A model generated the notes under the pieces. It ran no database searches, was not told the origin of the DNA, and saw only the letters and a program-made list of their open reading frames with translations. Shown one piece after another: positions 52,110-60,664 of a DNA stretch of 64,000 nt (position 1 is the stretch's first letter; each line of letters opens with the position of its first letter). A program made the position numbers and the translations under genes. The stretch spans positions 2,666,001-2,730,000 of the forward strand of contig CP066225.1 in NCBI GenBank assembly GCA_016350165.1, given 5' to 3'. This stretch comes from Planctomycetota bacterium. Its GTDB lineage: Bacteria; Planctomycetota; Phycisphaerae; Phycisphaerales; Phycisphaeraceae.

Positions 52110-53129
52110 TTAACCTCCTATATTGGTCATAACATTTAGGCCGATGGTGGGGTGCTGCGGCGCTTTAAGAGTTAAGCAATCATGCAGTATTGTATCTAAA
52201 TGATCGGGATTAAAAACAGGTTTCATGGCAGGTAAAATTGAACCGGCAGATTGGTCCATCAAACAAGGGTAGACTTCGCCATCGGAAGTAATACGAATTC
52301 GATTGCAGTTATCACAGAAATTGCAGCTCATTGGTGTAATGAAACCAATTTTTACCTGTTTGCCTGTATGCAGAGTTGCTTTGTACATTTTTGCAGAATC
52401 TGCGCCTTGAGGATATTCAGTCCATTGGCGAATACTGGGCGCAAGTCGGTGTTGTATCTGAGAAACAGGCATGTAATACTTGGACCATGATGCAGCTAGC
52501 GGGCCCATTGGCATCAGTTCAATAAAACGGATTGAGATCGCTTGTTCAGCGGCGAAATGAACTAGATTCCCTAATTCATGATCATTTTTACCTCTCAACA
52601 CAACTGTATTGAGTTTGATCGGAGAAATGTTTGCGTTTTTAGCAGCATTGATGCCATCTAAAACACGTTCTAATCCATTTACACCCGTCATACTTTTGAA
52701 CATGGTTTGGTCTAATGAATCTAGGCTGATATTAATTCGATTTAAACCCGCTTGTGCATATGCATGTGCTGAATTTGCCAGTGTAAGGCCACCAGTTGTC
52801 ATGGCTAAATCTTTCACTTGTGGAATACTACTAATTCCACTTATGAGATTTATCAATTCAAAATGTGCAGTTGGTTCGCCGCCCGTAATGCGCACTTTGG
52901 TAATACCATACTGGGATGCCATGTGAGAAACGAATTGAATCATTTGCTCTGATGATAAGTTGTGGGATGAGGTACATTGTTTGTAGTTGGCAGGTCGACA
53001 GTAAATACAACTCATCGGGCATTTCTGTGTTATTGATAGCCGCAAGTAATTGATTTGCCTGCCGTGTGTATCTTTTAAAGCAGAATCTGATTCGCTTGTT
53101 CTTAACTTATTTGGTGAATTACCAACCAT
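52110..53129 (-). CDS. moaA: GTP 3',8-cyclase (molybdenum cofactor biosynthesis protein A)
   Basis: A 339-residue radical-SAM enzyme that starts molybdopterin synthesis from GTP. The SAM cluster motif is CPMSCIYC and the second cluster lies in ITPMSCNFCDNCNRIR, with the following PCL cysteine. The C-terminal double glycine needed for activity is kept (TNIGG). A variable N-terminal extension of about 25 residues precedes INYLRLSIT. It is the first moa gene in the minus-strand run. Confidence 0.95.
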   Translation of the reverse strand: MVGNSPNKLRTSESDSALKDTHGRQINYLRLSITQKCPMSCIYCRPANYKQCTSSHNLSSEQMIQFVSHMASQYGITKVRITGGEPTAHFELINLISGISSIPQVKDLAMTTGGLTLANSAHAYAQAGLNRINISLDSLDQTMFKSMTGVNGLERVLDGINAAKNANISPIKLNTVVLRGKNDHELGNLVHFAAEQAISIRFIELMPMGPLAASWSKYYMPVSQIQHRLAPSIRQWTEYPQGADSAKMYKATLHTGKQVKIGFITPMSCNFCDNCNRIRITSDGEVYPCLMDQSAGSILPAMKPVFNPDHLDTILHDCLTLKAPQHPTIGLNVMTNIGG

Positions 53130-53248
53130 ATTTTTAACATCGTTTATGTTGAATAATGCAGATTAACAAGTATATTTTCAGCCACAATAACTGTAATACT
53201 CAAATTACATTTAGTATGTAAATCGTGCTTGAGTTGTTGTAACCGAGA

Positions 53249-54673
53249 TTAGAAGTTAAATGCATATTGTAAGTAGAAGAAATCAATATCATCACTGGTG
53301 CCAGTATCTTCGAAGAAATCACCAGCAAAAAAGTGACTATATCCAGCAGTTACAGATGCGTGATGATCAATGGTGTACTTGAGAACGAGATCAGCTTCGC
53401 TGCCAACACGTTTAGATGCGTCTGGAGAAGCTGCACGGACAATACCGCCACCGGCGTTATAGAGAGCGTCATTCTCATTTGCACGCCAGAACATATGATT
53501 TGCAAATGATGCTTTAAGTTTTGGTGTGATCGGAATGCTAACACTTTGGTATAAGTCAATTATGTTTTGACGACCAATCAGATCAATGAAGCCAAAGTAT
53601 TTATGACCTAGTGGGAAGAGTTGATTGAAGGTTTCAACATTTCCACCTGGCTTATCATCTCCGCTTGCAATATCTAGGCCGATTGCAATACGTGGTGTGT
53701 AGCTTTTAAAATCGAATTTGTATCCCAACTCGGAAGTAAACATGTATGCGCTGATATCACCCGAGCCGACACGCCCAAACTGATAAGCTGTTTCCATATC
53801 ATAGTCAAAGGTTGTATCACTAACGTTGCCAAATAAACGAATTCCGAGCGTATGTCGTTCTTCTTGGCCAGTGGTTCCGTTAAAAGCAGTACCTTTCCGA
53901 TTGAGACCGTAATAGTAAATGTTCCACTTCGCATCAGAACCTTTATAAGTATCTTCAGCAAACAGTCCCCAGAATTGAATATCCTCTTCCTGGTCGAATG
54001 TATATCTTTGCACGGGAACAAAATGGGTATAAAAGCCTGTGATATCCAGTGTTTCTGTATCTAATTTGGCTGAGATGCCGTCCCATTTACGTTGTGTATT
54101 TGCCCAAGGTAATGGGCTGACTAAACGCTGACTGCCAAACAGGAGATGTTGGCGGCCGATCTTAATCGATAGGTTGCTAACATCTTCAAGAGGAATAAGA
54201 AATTCAAGAAATGTTTGTTGCAAATCACCTTGGTTGACATCCAAGGTACGGTTACCACCTGGGAGTTCACGATCTTCTGAGAAAGCAGCAATACCCTGAA
54301 TGAAAAAACGAACATGCTCAGTCATATGCAGGTCGCCATGAAGCAGTAATCGATTTAGTACAAACGTATCATCATTAGATTTGTTGGCACCAAAATTTTC
54401 CCATGTTTCAATTCTTGATCGTATTTGTCCGCCGATAGATAGCCATACCTCATCGTTGTCTGAGAGCGGAATATACTTGATAGAATCGAATAGATCACCA
54501 GTTAAGTCGGGATCATAGTTTTGTAAATCAGCCCAATTTTCGGTTTGGGGCATAACGGGATTTAATTTGGGTCTGACAAAATCGGTTTCTGAAGTATTCT
54601 CTGCGATAGCTTGATTGCCGATTGGAAGATTTATCAATATTGAAAATAAGAAGATCTTTGTGATTTGTTGCAT
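53249..54673 (-). CDS. Alginate-export (AlgE)-like outer membrane porin
   Basis: A 474-residue exported beta-barrel protein. The ATG at 54673 has AGGAG 6 bases upstream, so five earlier codons are dropped. A signal peptide (IFLFSILINLPIGNQAIA) is followed by barrel strands alternating polar and hydrophobic residues; IGRQHLLFGSQRLVSP and WDGISAKL are characteristic of the alginate-export family, and the protein ends with aromatic FYLQYAFNF, a barrel-insertion signal. In this operon it more likely lets nitrate and nitrite cross the outer membrane; that is inference from context. Confidence 0.8.
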   Translation of the reverse strand: MQQITKIFLFSILINLPIGNQAIAENTSETDFVRPKLNPVMPQTENWADLQNYDPDLTGDLFDSIKYIPLSDNDEVWLSIGGQIRSRIETWENFGANKSNDDTFVLNRLLLHGDLHMTEHVRFFIQGIAAFSEDRELPGGNRTLDVNQGDLQQTFLEFLIPLEDVSNLSIKIGRQHLLFGSQRLVSPLPWANTQRKWDGISAKLDTETLDITGFYTHFVPVQRYTFDQEEDIQFWGLFAEDTYKGSDAKWNIYYYGLNRKGTAFNGTTGQEERHTLGIRLFGNVSDTTFDYDMETAYQFGRVGSGDISAYMFTSELGYKFDFKSYTPRIAIGLDIASGDDKPGGNVETFNQLFPLGHKYFGFIDLIGRQNIIDLYQSVSIPITPKLKASFANHMFWRANENDALYNAGGGIVRAASPDASKRVGSEADLVLKYTIDHHASVTAGYSHFFAGDFFEDTGTSDDIDFFYLQYAFNF

Positions 54674-54722
54674 GACAACTCCTGCCATTTTTCAAAATGA
54701 AGATTAATCAAAATGGATTTGC

Positions 54723-55238
54723 TTAATTTTTCGAATTACTTGATGGGTTTTGTGAATTAAGAGAATGTGCGATACGTATCAATCGCACGCTATCTTTTTG
54801 TAACATGAGTGTGTCCCACCACTCTTTGCCCTCATATTCATAGCGTAGCTGAACAGCTAACGCTTGCTTTTGGATGGTTAGTAGCCTGGCTTCATCCAAG
54901 CTCACTGGACTGGGTTCAATCATTGTTCGTTGTTGATAGCGAGGTAATGCAGAAAGGAATTTCGTACATGCAGCAATATCAGAGAACAGACAATTAACAG
55001 TATCGATATCAATTATTTGATCTTGTAACTTAGATTGTCCTAGCTGTTCTCCAGTATTGGGTTGGGCATTATTTGATGTATTAGAACTTGTAGATCGCCC
55101 TTCGTGCTCAATTCTGTTGATGATAGAATTCGTAGTTTTTTGTGCATCTGGTGTGCTTGGATTGCATCCGGGAATCGCAGCACTAATCAAATGGTGAAGC
55201 ATTTTTCTACGTGAAGTTGAACGTGATTGCTCAATCAT
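54723..55238 (-). CDS. Hypothetical protein of the nap operon, 171 residues
   Basis: Not recognised. The N-terminus (SRRKMLHHLISAAIPGCNPS) resembles a weak twin-arginine or lipoprotein export signal but lacks a good hydrophobic core. The middle is low complexity (SSNTSNNAQPNTGEQ). The C-terminal 90 residues are better ordered: FSDIAACTKFLSALPRYQQR and LRYEYEGKEWWDTLMLQKDS. Its ATG overlaps the stop of the NapB-like gene by 8 bases, so it is made with the nitrate reductase. It could be an assembly factor or subunit specific to this Nap type. Confidence 0.6.
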   Translation of the reverse strand: MIEQSRSTSRRKMLHHLISAAIPGCNPSTPDAQKTTNSIINRIEHEGRSTSSNTSNNAQPNTGEQLGQSKLQDQIIDIDTVNCLFSDIAACTKFLSALPRYQQRTMIEPSPVSLDEARLLTIQKQALAVQLRYEYEGKEWWDTLMLQKDSVRLIRIAHSLNSQNPSSNSKN

Positions 55239-56073
55239 TTGGAAGCTCCCATGGCTTTCTCTTCATTCGCAATGGGAATGATGATTCATCATGACTGAGT
55301 CGTTGTTCGAGAACTGCAGACTGAGCATGACATTGGGTACAATTTTGTCGGTATGGGTGACTACTACGTAATCCAGATTTACCGGTGGGGCCGTGACAAC
55401 TTATACAATTTTCACGCATATGTGTTGCATGGGGCATTGTTGGTGGAGCACCTTCCCATGCACGTGTACTTTCGGCGATCGTTGTTTTGCCGGTAAAATC
55501 ATTCTGTGATAATGCCGCTGTACTACGAAGATTGAGAATAAAATTAGTTGATTCAACATGACACTGCGTGCAATTATTAAAGTACTCATGGCTCATCTGG
55601 GGAGCTATAACTTGTTCAAGTTTCAGGCCTTGACTATGACAAGACATACAACTTTCAGCACGTCGCTGATCAATCTTGTGGGGAATAACAGGTGGAGCGC
55701 CTTGATAAGCACGTAACTCTGCGCGTTGATCAAGAGCTTCTGATTTCTGTTGAGCAGTACCAACAACAATTTGGATCGGCTCGTTTTTGGGGGGTGATTT
55801 CGGATTTTTCAGATGGGTTTGATTTACTAAGGAGATGTTTCGAATCATCTCGTATCGAGGTGCAAGAGGATATTGATCTTGTTGTTGATGAGTTACTTGA
55901 TGATTAGGATTGTGTTGTTGATTCGTGTTTTTTTGTTCGCCTCTGATTCCAGCGATAAAACCAATAAATGCAGTTGCAATGCAGCAGATAAGTATGATAT
56001 GGCCTAGCCGTCCATGATTGTACTGAGGCAGATGATCTGAATGTCCATCTTTTGGCGTTTGAGGACCAGACAT
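55231..56073 (-). CDS. Tetraheme NapB-like cytochrome c (two NapB domains in tandem)
   Basis: A 280-residue protein with a membrane anchor or uncleaved signal (IILICCIATAFIGFIAGIRG) and four heme-binding motifs: CMSCH, CTQCH, CISCH, CTQCH. It consists of two NapB-like units in series. Unit 1 has AYQGAPPVIPHKID, a heme, SHEYFNNCTQCH; unit 2 has AWEGAPPTMPHATH, a heme, SHPYRQNCTQCH. Ordinary NapB has one unit and two hemes. It lies 2 bp after napA and should pass electrons to the NapA Fe-S cluster. The doubled architecture is the notable point. Confidence 0.85.
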   Translation of the reverse strand: MSGPQTPKDGHSDHLPQYNHGRLGHIILICCIATAFIGFIAGIRGEQKNTNQQHNPNHQVTHQQQDQYPLAPRYEMIRNISLVNQTHLKNPKSPPKNEPIQIVVGTAQQKSEALDQRAELRAYQGAPPVIPHKIDQRRAESCMSCHSQGLKLEQVIAPQMSHEYFNNCTQCHVESTNFILNLRSTAALSQNDFTGKTTIAESTRAWEGAPPTMPHATHMRENCISCHGPTGKSGLRSSHPYRQNCTQCHAQSAVLEQRLSHDESSFPLRMKRKPWELPND

Positions 56074-56075
56074 AA

Positions 56076-58511
56076 TTACAACTCTTTCCGGCTATTTACT
56101 GGCAAGATGCGCACAGCACATTTTTTGTAATCAGGTTGTTTTGAAAACGGATCATAAGCATGAAGTGTGACATCATTTATTTGATTTAATTCATCAAAGA
56201 ATGGTACGAACACACTTCCTTTTGGCGGTCGACCGCGTCCATCAATCCATACTGGTAACTTCAATGAACCTCGTCTCGATTCAACAATAACCTGATCACC
56301 TTGTCCAACACCTATTCGTGCTGCATCAGAGGCGTTCATTTCCAAGTACGTATGCGGCATTGCCTGAGCTAATTGTTTGACACGTCGTGTCATTGTTCCT
56401 GTGTGCCAATGTTCGAGTACGCGGCCTGTACATAACCAGAAAGGGTATTCATTGTCAGGCATTTCAGGTGGATCAGCGTATGGTCGCCACCAAACCTGCG
56501 CTTTATCATCTTTGGTTGTTGAATGGTAAAACTGGAAACCTTTACCCTTTTCAACATACTTATCTGCTCCTTCAACAAATCGCCAACGTGTTTCGCGCCA
56601 ATTGCCATTTTCATCTTTAATGACTGGCCATCGCATGCCACGCGATTTAACTAACTCATCATACGGAGCAACGTCTTTATGTTTGAGGAAAGTAAATTGT
56701 CTGTACTCGCTAAATAGTGCACGATCTACGTTGATATCATAGTAATGTTCCCATTTCCAAGCAGGTACTTCATTACCATCATCATCATTAACACGGAAGA
56801 TGAAATTACCGTCACGATCCTTCATGCCCGGATGTCCAAGTTCCATTAGTCGATGTGCGATAGCAATCGTCATCCAGCAATCATCTCTCGCTTCACCCGG
56901 AGGATTCACTTGTCTAAACCATTGCTGTGTTCGTCGTTCACTATTGCCGAAAATCCCATTTTTCTCGACCCACATTGCAGCAGGTAATACCAAGTCAGCG
57001 AGAGTAGTTGTTGCGTTTGGATATACCTCAGCAACAATAAGGAATTTTTCTTTCAGCTTACTTTTCGCTTTAAATAGCTTGTGTGTATTCGGCAAAGATT
57101 GTCCGGGATTAGTGACTTGGACAAACATGCAATCAATGTCACCGCCTGTAGCTGCGGGCGTACAGAACTGCTCAAACATTTTTACGGTGTGGTATCCCGG
57201 CTTTGAATTAATCCGGTTTTCGGGCAAGTTCCAAAGCTTTTCACACTGCTCACGATGTTCTTTCTTTTTAACAATTCGGCCACCAGGAAGTGCGTGTGCC
57301 AGTGTGCCAACTTCTCGAACTGTACCGCATGCAGACGGTTGACCTGTAAGAGATTGTGGCCCATCACCAGGTTTGCCCCAGTGTCCAGAAATTAAATGCA
57401 CACCATGTACTAAGTTATTAATTGCTGTGCCTGCAGTGTGCTGATTCATACCCATGCACCAAAGACTTACAATTTTCTTAGAAGGGTCAGCAAAGAGTTC
57501 GCCTAACAAACGAAGATCGCTTGCAGAAACTCCGCTGATTTTTTCGACGTACTCAGGTGTATATTTTTTAATTTCCTTTACATATGCATCAAAAGACATT
57601 GGCGCACCAAAGAGACCAGCAGGGTCGCTGTCTTGACGGAAATTACAGTGTTTTTCAGCAAATTCTTTATCATAACGATCAGATGAAATTAACTGTTGAA
57701 TGATACAGTTTGCGATCGCTAAATCAGTATGTGGATTCATGAGCATAACATGATCAGACTGCTCACTGGTTCGTGTGATGCGCGTTCCAATATCAATCAG
57801 CTTGACTGTTTCCCCTTTTGATCTCCGGTCAACAATGCGGCTAAATAACACGGGGTGCATTTCAGCTGGATTGTTCCCCCAAAGAATAACGACATCCGCG
57901 TGATCAAGGTCGTCATAACATGATGCAGGTTCATCAACACCGTAGGTACTTAAGAATCCGGTAACTGCTGATGCCATGCACAATCTAGCATTAGGATCGA
58001 TATGGTTGTTTGCTAAGCCACCCTTCATAAATTTCTGAGCAGCATAACCCTCAGGTATCGTCCACTGACCTGAACCGTAAAAGGCAAAGCGTTCGGGGGC
58101 TTGCATGATTCGTTTTGCTGCAATATCAATTGCGTTATCCCAACTAATGGGTTCCAGTTCATTTGTCTTCTGATTTCTAAGCAAAGGTGTTGTTAAACGG
58201 TCTATGCCATAGAGAATGGAACCAACGTGATATCCTTTAACGCATAAAAGTCCTTTATTTACAGCAGCTTTCTGATCTCCAGCGATAGCAACAACTTTGT
58301 CATTCTCTACACCAACCATAACGTGGCAGCCTGTGCCACAGAATCGACAAGGTGCTTTATCCCACTTAACTCCGGGTATTTTCGGAGGTTCCTCAACTAC
58401 AGGTAAGCTTACAGTGCTTGATGCGCTTAAGCTCGATGATTGAGTTGCAATAGATGCACTTGCTGCGCTCAACGCAGCTGCTTTTATAAATTCACGCCGA
58501 CCTAATGACAT
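56076..58511 (-). CDS. napA: Periplasmic nitrate reductase, catalytic subunit
   Basis: An 811-residue molybdenum bis-MGD enzyme reducing nitrate to nitrite. The start at 58511 (MSLGRREFIKAAALSAA) is fixed by GGAGG 8 bases upstream and gives a twin-arginine signal. The [4Fe-4S] ligands are C55, C58 and C62 in CRFCGTGC and C90 in GLLCVKG; the molybdenum ligand is C178 in NARLCMASAV. LTGQPSACGTVREVG and the C-terminal cofactor domain FWLCTGRVLEHWHTGTMTRR are typical NapA. It lies between napD and the NapB-like gene. Confidence 0.96.
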   Translation of the reverse strand: MSLGRREFIKAAALSAASASIATQSSSLSASSTVSLPVVEEPPKIPGVKWDKAPCRFCGTGCHVMVGVENDKVVAIAGDQKAAVNKGLLCVKGYHVGSILYGIDRLTTPLLRNQKTNELEPISWDNAIDIAAKRIMQAPERFAFYGSGQWTIPEGYAAQKFMKGGLANNHIDPNARLCMASAVTGFLSTYGVDEPASCYDDLDHADVVILWGNNPAEMHPVLFSRIVDRRSKGETVKLIDIGTRITRTSEQSDHVMLMNPHTDLAIANCIIQQLISSDRYDKEFAEKHCNFRQDSDPAGLFGAPMSFDAYVKEIKKYTPEYVEKISGVSASDLRLLGELFADPSKKIVSLWCMGMNQHTAGTAINNLVHGVHLISGHWGKPGDGPQSLTGQPSACGTVREVGTLAHALPGGRIVKKKEHREQCEKLWNLPENRINSKPGYHTVKMFEQFCTPAATGGDIDCMFVQVTNPGQSLPNTHKLFKAKSKLKEKFLIVAEVYPNATTTLADLVLPAAMWVEKNGIFGNSERRTQQWFRQVNPPGEARDDCWMTIAIAHRLMELGHPGMKDRDGNFIFRVNDDDGNEVPAWKWEHYYDINVDRALFSEYRQFTFLKHKDVAPYDELVKSRGMRWPVIKDENGNWRETRWRFVEGADKYVEKGKGFQFYHSTTKDDKAQVWWRPYADPPEMPDNEYPFWLCTGRVLEHWHTGTMTRRVKQLAQAMPHTYLEMNASDAARIGVGQGDQVIVESRRGSLKLPVWIDGRGRPPKGSVFVPFFDELNQINDVTLHAYDPFSKQPDYKKCAVRILPVNSRKEL

Positions 58512-58537
58512 GCACCATACCTCCATGCGAAAACGGC

Positions 58538-58819
58538 TTAGGCCATATTTTCACAAGTACCAATACTATCACTCAGATATTCGCCATGTTCATCAAAATA
58601 TATGAATACGACATCGATATGAATCACACCAGGTAATTGAGATAGCCAACGATGCTTATGCTTATCTTGCTGAGCATCATTTGTTTCTAAAACAACTGCA
58701 AGGTGATTGCCTTCATGCAAGCCTATTTCAAAAGAGGGATCACGCGAAATATTTTCTAAAAGTTTCGACGTGATATGTGGCTTATCAGTGATCGTAATGT
58801 TCAGTCCACTTACAGGCAT
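58538..58819 (-). CDS. napD: NapD, chaperone of NapA
   Basis: A 93-residue ferredoxin-fold chaperone that binds the NapA twin-arginine signal peptide and delays export until the cofactor is inserted. ATG 58819 (MPVSGLNITI) has GGAG 8 bases upstream, so a longer frame starting at 58879 is rejected. The pattern EIGLHEGNHLAVVLETND, then LPGVIHIDVVFIY, matches the family. It is the first gene of the nap run, 26 bp before napA. Confidence 0.85.
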   Translation of the reverse strand: MPVSGLNITITDKPHITSKLLENISRDPSFEIGLHEGNHLAVVLETNDAQQDKHKHRWLSQLPGVIHIDVVFIYFDEHGEYLSDSIGTCENMA

Positions 58820-58960
58820 AAAGGTGGCTCCAATACATGGAATTGAGAACCAGCGTAGCACGGCGGAAAAAATATTCAAGTATTCAATATCTTTAATTCT
58901 TGTATTAATTGAAAAAATTTATTAGTCTGCGGTTGAGGTGTTTGCTGCGAGGAGCTAAAC
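58820..58960. promoter_or_regulatory. Divergent promoter region of the two arms of the nap island
   Basis: These 140 bp separate napD (leftward) from the cytochrome gene (rightward) and must hold both promoters. The middle, 58,870-58,925, is very AT-rich. I saw no convincing FNR/Dnr box (TTGAT-N4-ATCAA) or NarL-type heptamers. Confidence 0.45.
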
Positions 58961-59689
58961 GTGAATAAATATAGCGCCCAAACTGATCAATCTTCTCATA
59001 AAAATGTTCTGTATAAAGTGATTTATACCGTAATATGTAGTGTTTTTGCGCTCAGTGTATTAGTAATGTTCGGAACAACAACAGAACAAATTAATAATAA
59101 ATTACCAACTAAAGGATTAAAAGATCAAAATTTCCTTAATAAGGTAAACTACCAAGTCTCGATTAATAAACCAAAAAAATCGCCTGTAGTTGTGTTAGAA
59201 GAAACCGATTTTCATGGTCGCCCATTAACAGCGAGCTGCACAACTTGCCATTCAACACGTCAACCGAATAACACGCTTAATGACAGTAGCAAACTGGATG
59301 AATTTCACCCCGACTTAATATTGAATCATGGGCAATTGAGTTGCATGTCATGTCATAATGCTGGCGATTACGACAAACTTAAACTTGCGAATGGACAAAC
59401 ATTAGATTACACCAATGTCATGCAATTATGTGCTCAATGCCATGGGCCTCAACACCGTGATTATCAAAACGGCTCACATGGAGGTATGCAAGGTTATTGG
59501 GATTTGTCCAAGGGGCCGCGTGTTCGAAACAATTGCACGGATTGTCACAATCCGCATACACCAGCATTCCAAAAATTCCGTCCAGTGTTCCCACCTGACC
59601 GTGATCTGACTCAAGAGCATTCATTTCTGATCGATGTGAAAAGTAAGAGCATAAAAGGCAATATTGTGGAGATACAAGAAAATGAGTGA
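58961..59689 (+). CDS. Membrane-anchored tetraheme cytochrome c
   Basis: A 242-residue protein with an N-terminal membrane helix (VIYTVICSVFALSVLVMFGT) and four heme motifs: CTTCH, CMSCH, CAQCH, CTDCH, ending with HNPHTPAFQKFRPVFPP. It starts with GTG at 58961, fixed by AGGAG 7 bases upstream. It heads an operon with an Fe-S protein and an NrfD-type protein, the composition of Qrc- and Act-type quinol:cytochrome complexes. It is the likely electron link from quinol to the NapB-like protein, replacing NapC. Confidence 0.85.
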   Translation: MNKYSAQTDQSSHKNVLYKVIYTVICSVFALSVLVMFGTTTEQINNKLPTKGLKDQNFLNKVNYQVSINKPKKSPVVVLEETDFHGRPLTASCTTCHSTRQPNNTLNDSSKLDEFHPDLILNHGQLSCMSCHNAGDYDKLKLANGQTLDYTNVMQLCAQCHGPQHRDYQNGSHGGMQGYWDLSKGPRVRNNCTDCHNPHTPAFQKFRPVFPPDRDLTQEHSFLIDVKSKSIKGNIVEIQENE

Positions 59690-60620
59690 AGAATCAAAGC
59701 ATTCATTGCCGGTTATCAATAACGGGATGAGCCGAAGAACGCTTCTAAAGGGTGTCGGTGCAACGCTTGGCGCATCCTCATTTGCGATTGCAATTGCGCC
59801 TATTGCTCAGTGGGCAAAGGACACTTCAGTTGATGAATTTCTACAGCAACATTACAAGGAACTTAGTTCTTCAGATTTAGATCAGGTGATAACACGCCTA
59901 GAGCAAGATGCGAAAGATAAATACGGGGCGGATGTCACTATTCGCGATCATCAACCTCTTCCTGATGTGCAGTTTGCCTATGCTTTAAATTTAAGTATCT
60001 GCATTGGATGTCGGCGGTGTGCTGAAGCTTGCCATCAAGAAAACAATCATGACCGAGCGACCAGCAACAGCTACATTCGCGTCCTTGAAATGGATAAGGG
60101 CAGCTTAAATCTAGAACATGGCAAAGTTAACTATGATCATCCGGTTCCTGCTGATGATAAGTTTTATATGCCTGTTCAATGTCAGCAATGTGAGAATGCA
60201 CCTTGTGTTAATGTCTGTCCTGTCGAAGCAACATGGCAGGAAGAAGATGGGATTGTAGTCGTTGATTACAACTGGTGTATAGGTTGTCGATATTGCGAAG
60301 CGGCATGCCCTTATCACGCTAGACGATTTAACTGGAAAAAACCAGAAATACCAAAACAGGAAATTAATCCGAAACAAGGTTATCTCAGTAATCGGATCAG
60401 GCCACAGGGTGTCGTAGAAAAATGCCATTTTTGTTTGCACCGTACAAGGCAAGGCCAATTACCCGCATGTTTAGAGGCATGTCCAACTGGTGCACGTGTA
60501 TTTGGCAACGTGCTTGATCCTGATTCGGAAATACGTTGGGTTCTCGAAAATAAACGTGTATTTGTACTTAAGGAAGAATTGGGAACTAAACCACGTTTCT
60601 TCTATTTCTTTGATGAATAA
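59682..60620 (+). CDS. Twin-arginine exported four-cluster ferredoxin (DsrO/QrcC/NrfC-like)
   Basis: A 312-residue protein with a twin-arginine signal (MSRRTLLKGVGATLGASSFA) and sixteen cysteines in four cluster motifs: CIGCRRCAEACH, CQQCENAPCVNVCP, CIGCRYCEAACP, and CHFC with CLEACP. It therefore carries four [4Fe-4S] clusters on the periplasmic side and passes electrons between the NrfD-like membrane subunit and the cytochrome. The ATG overlaps the cytochrome stop by 8 bases, showing coupling; the first in-frame codon (TTG at 59664) is not used. Confidence 0.92.
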   Translation: MSEESKHSLPVINNGMSRRTLLKGVGATLGASSFAIAIAPIAQWAKDTSVDEFLQQHYKELSSSDLDQVITRLEQDAKDKYGADVTIRDHQPLPDVQFAYALNLSICIGCRRCAEACHQENNHDRATSNSYIRVLEMDKGSLNLEHGKVNYDHPVPADDKFYMPVQCQQCENAPCVNVCPVEATWQEEDGIVVVDYNWCIGCRYCEAACPYHARRFNWKKPEIPKQEINPKQGYLSNRIRPQGVVEKCHFCLHRTRQGQLPACLEACPTGARVFGNVLDPDSEIRWVLENKRVFVLKEELGTKPRFFYFFDE

Positions 60621-60664
60621 ATCATGCTCAGCCGCAGCGCATTCGATCATTTGGAGTGAAATTA

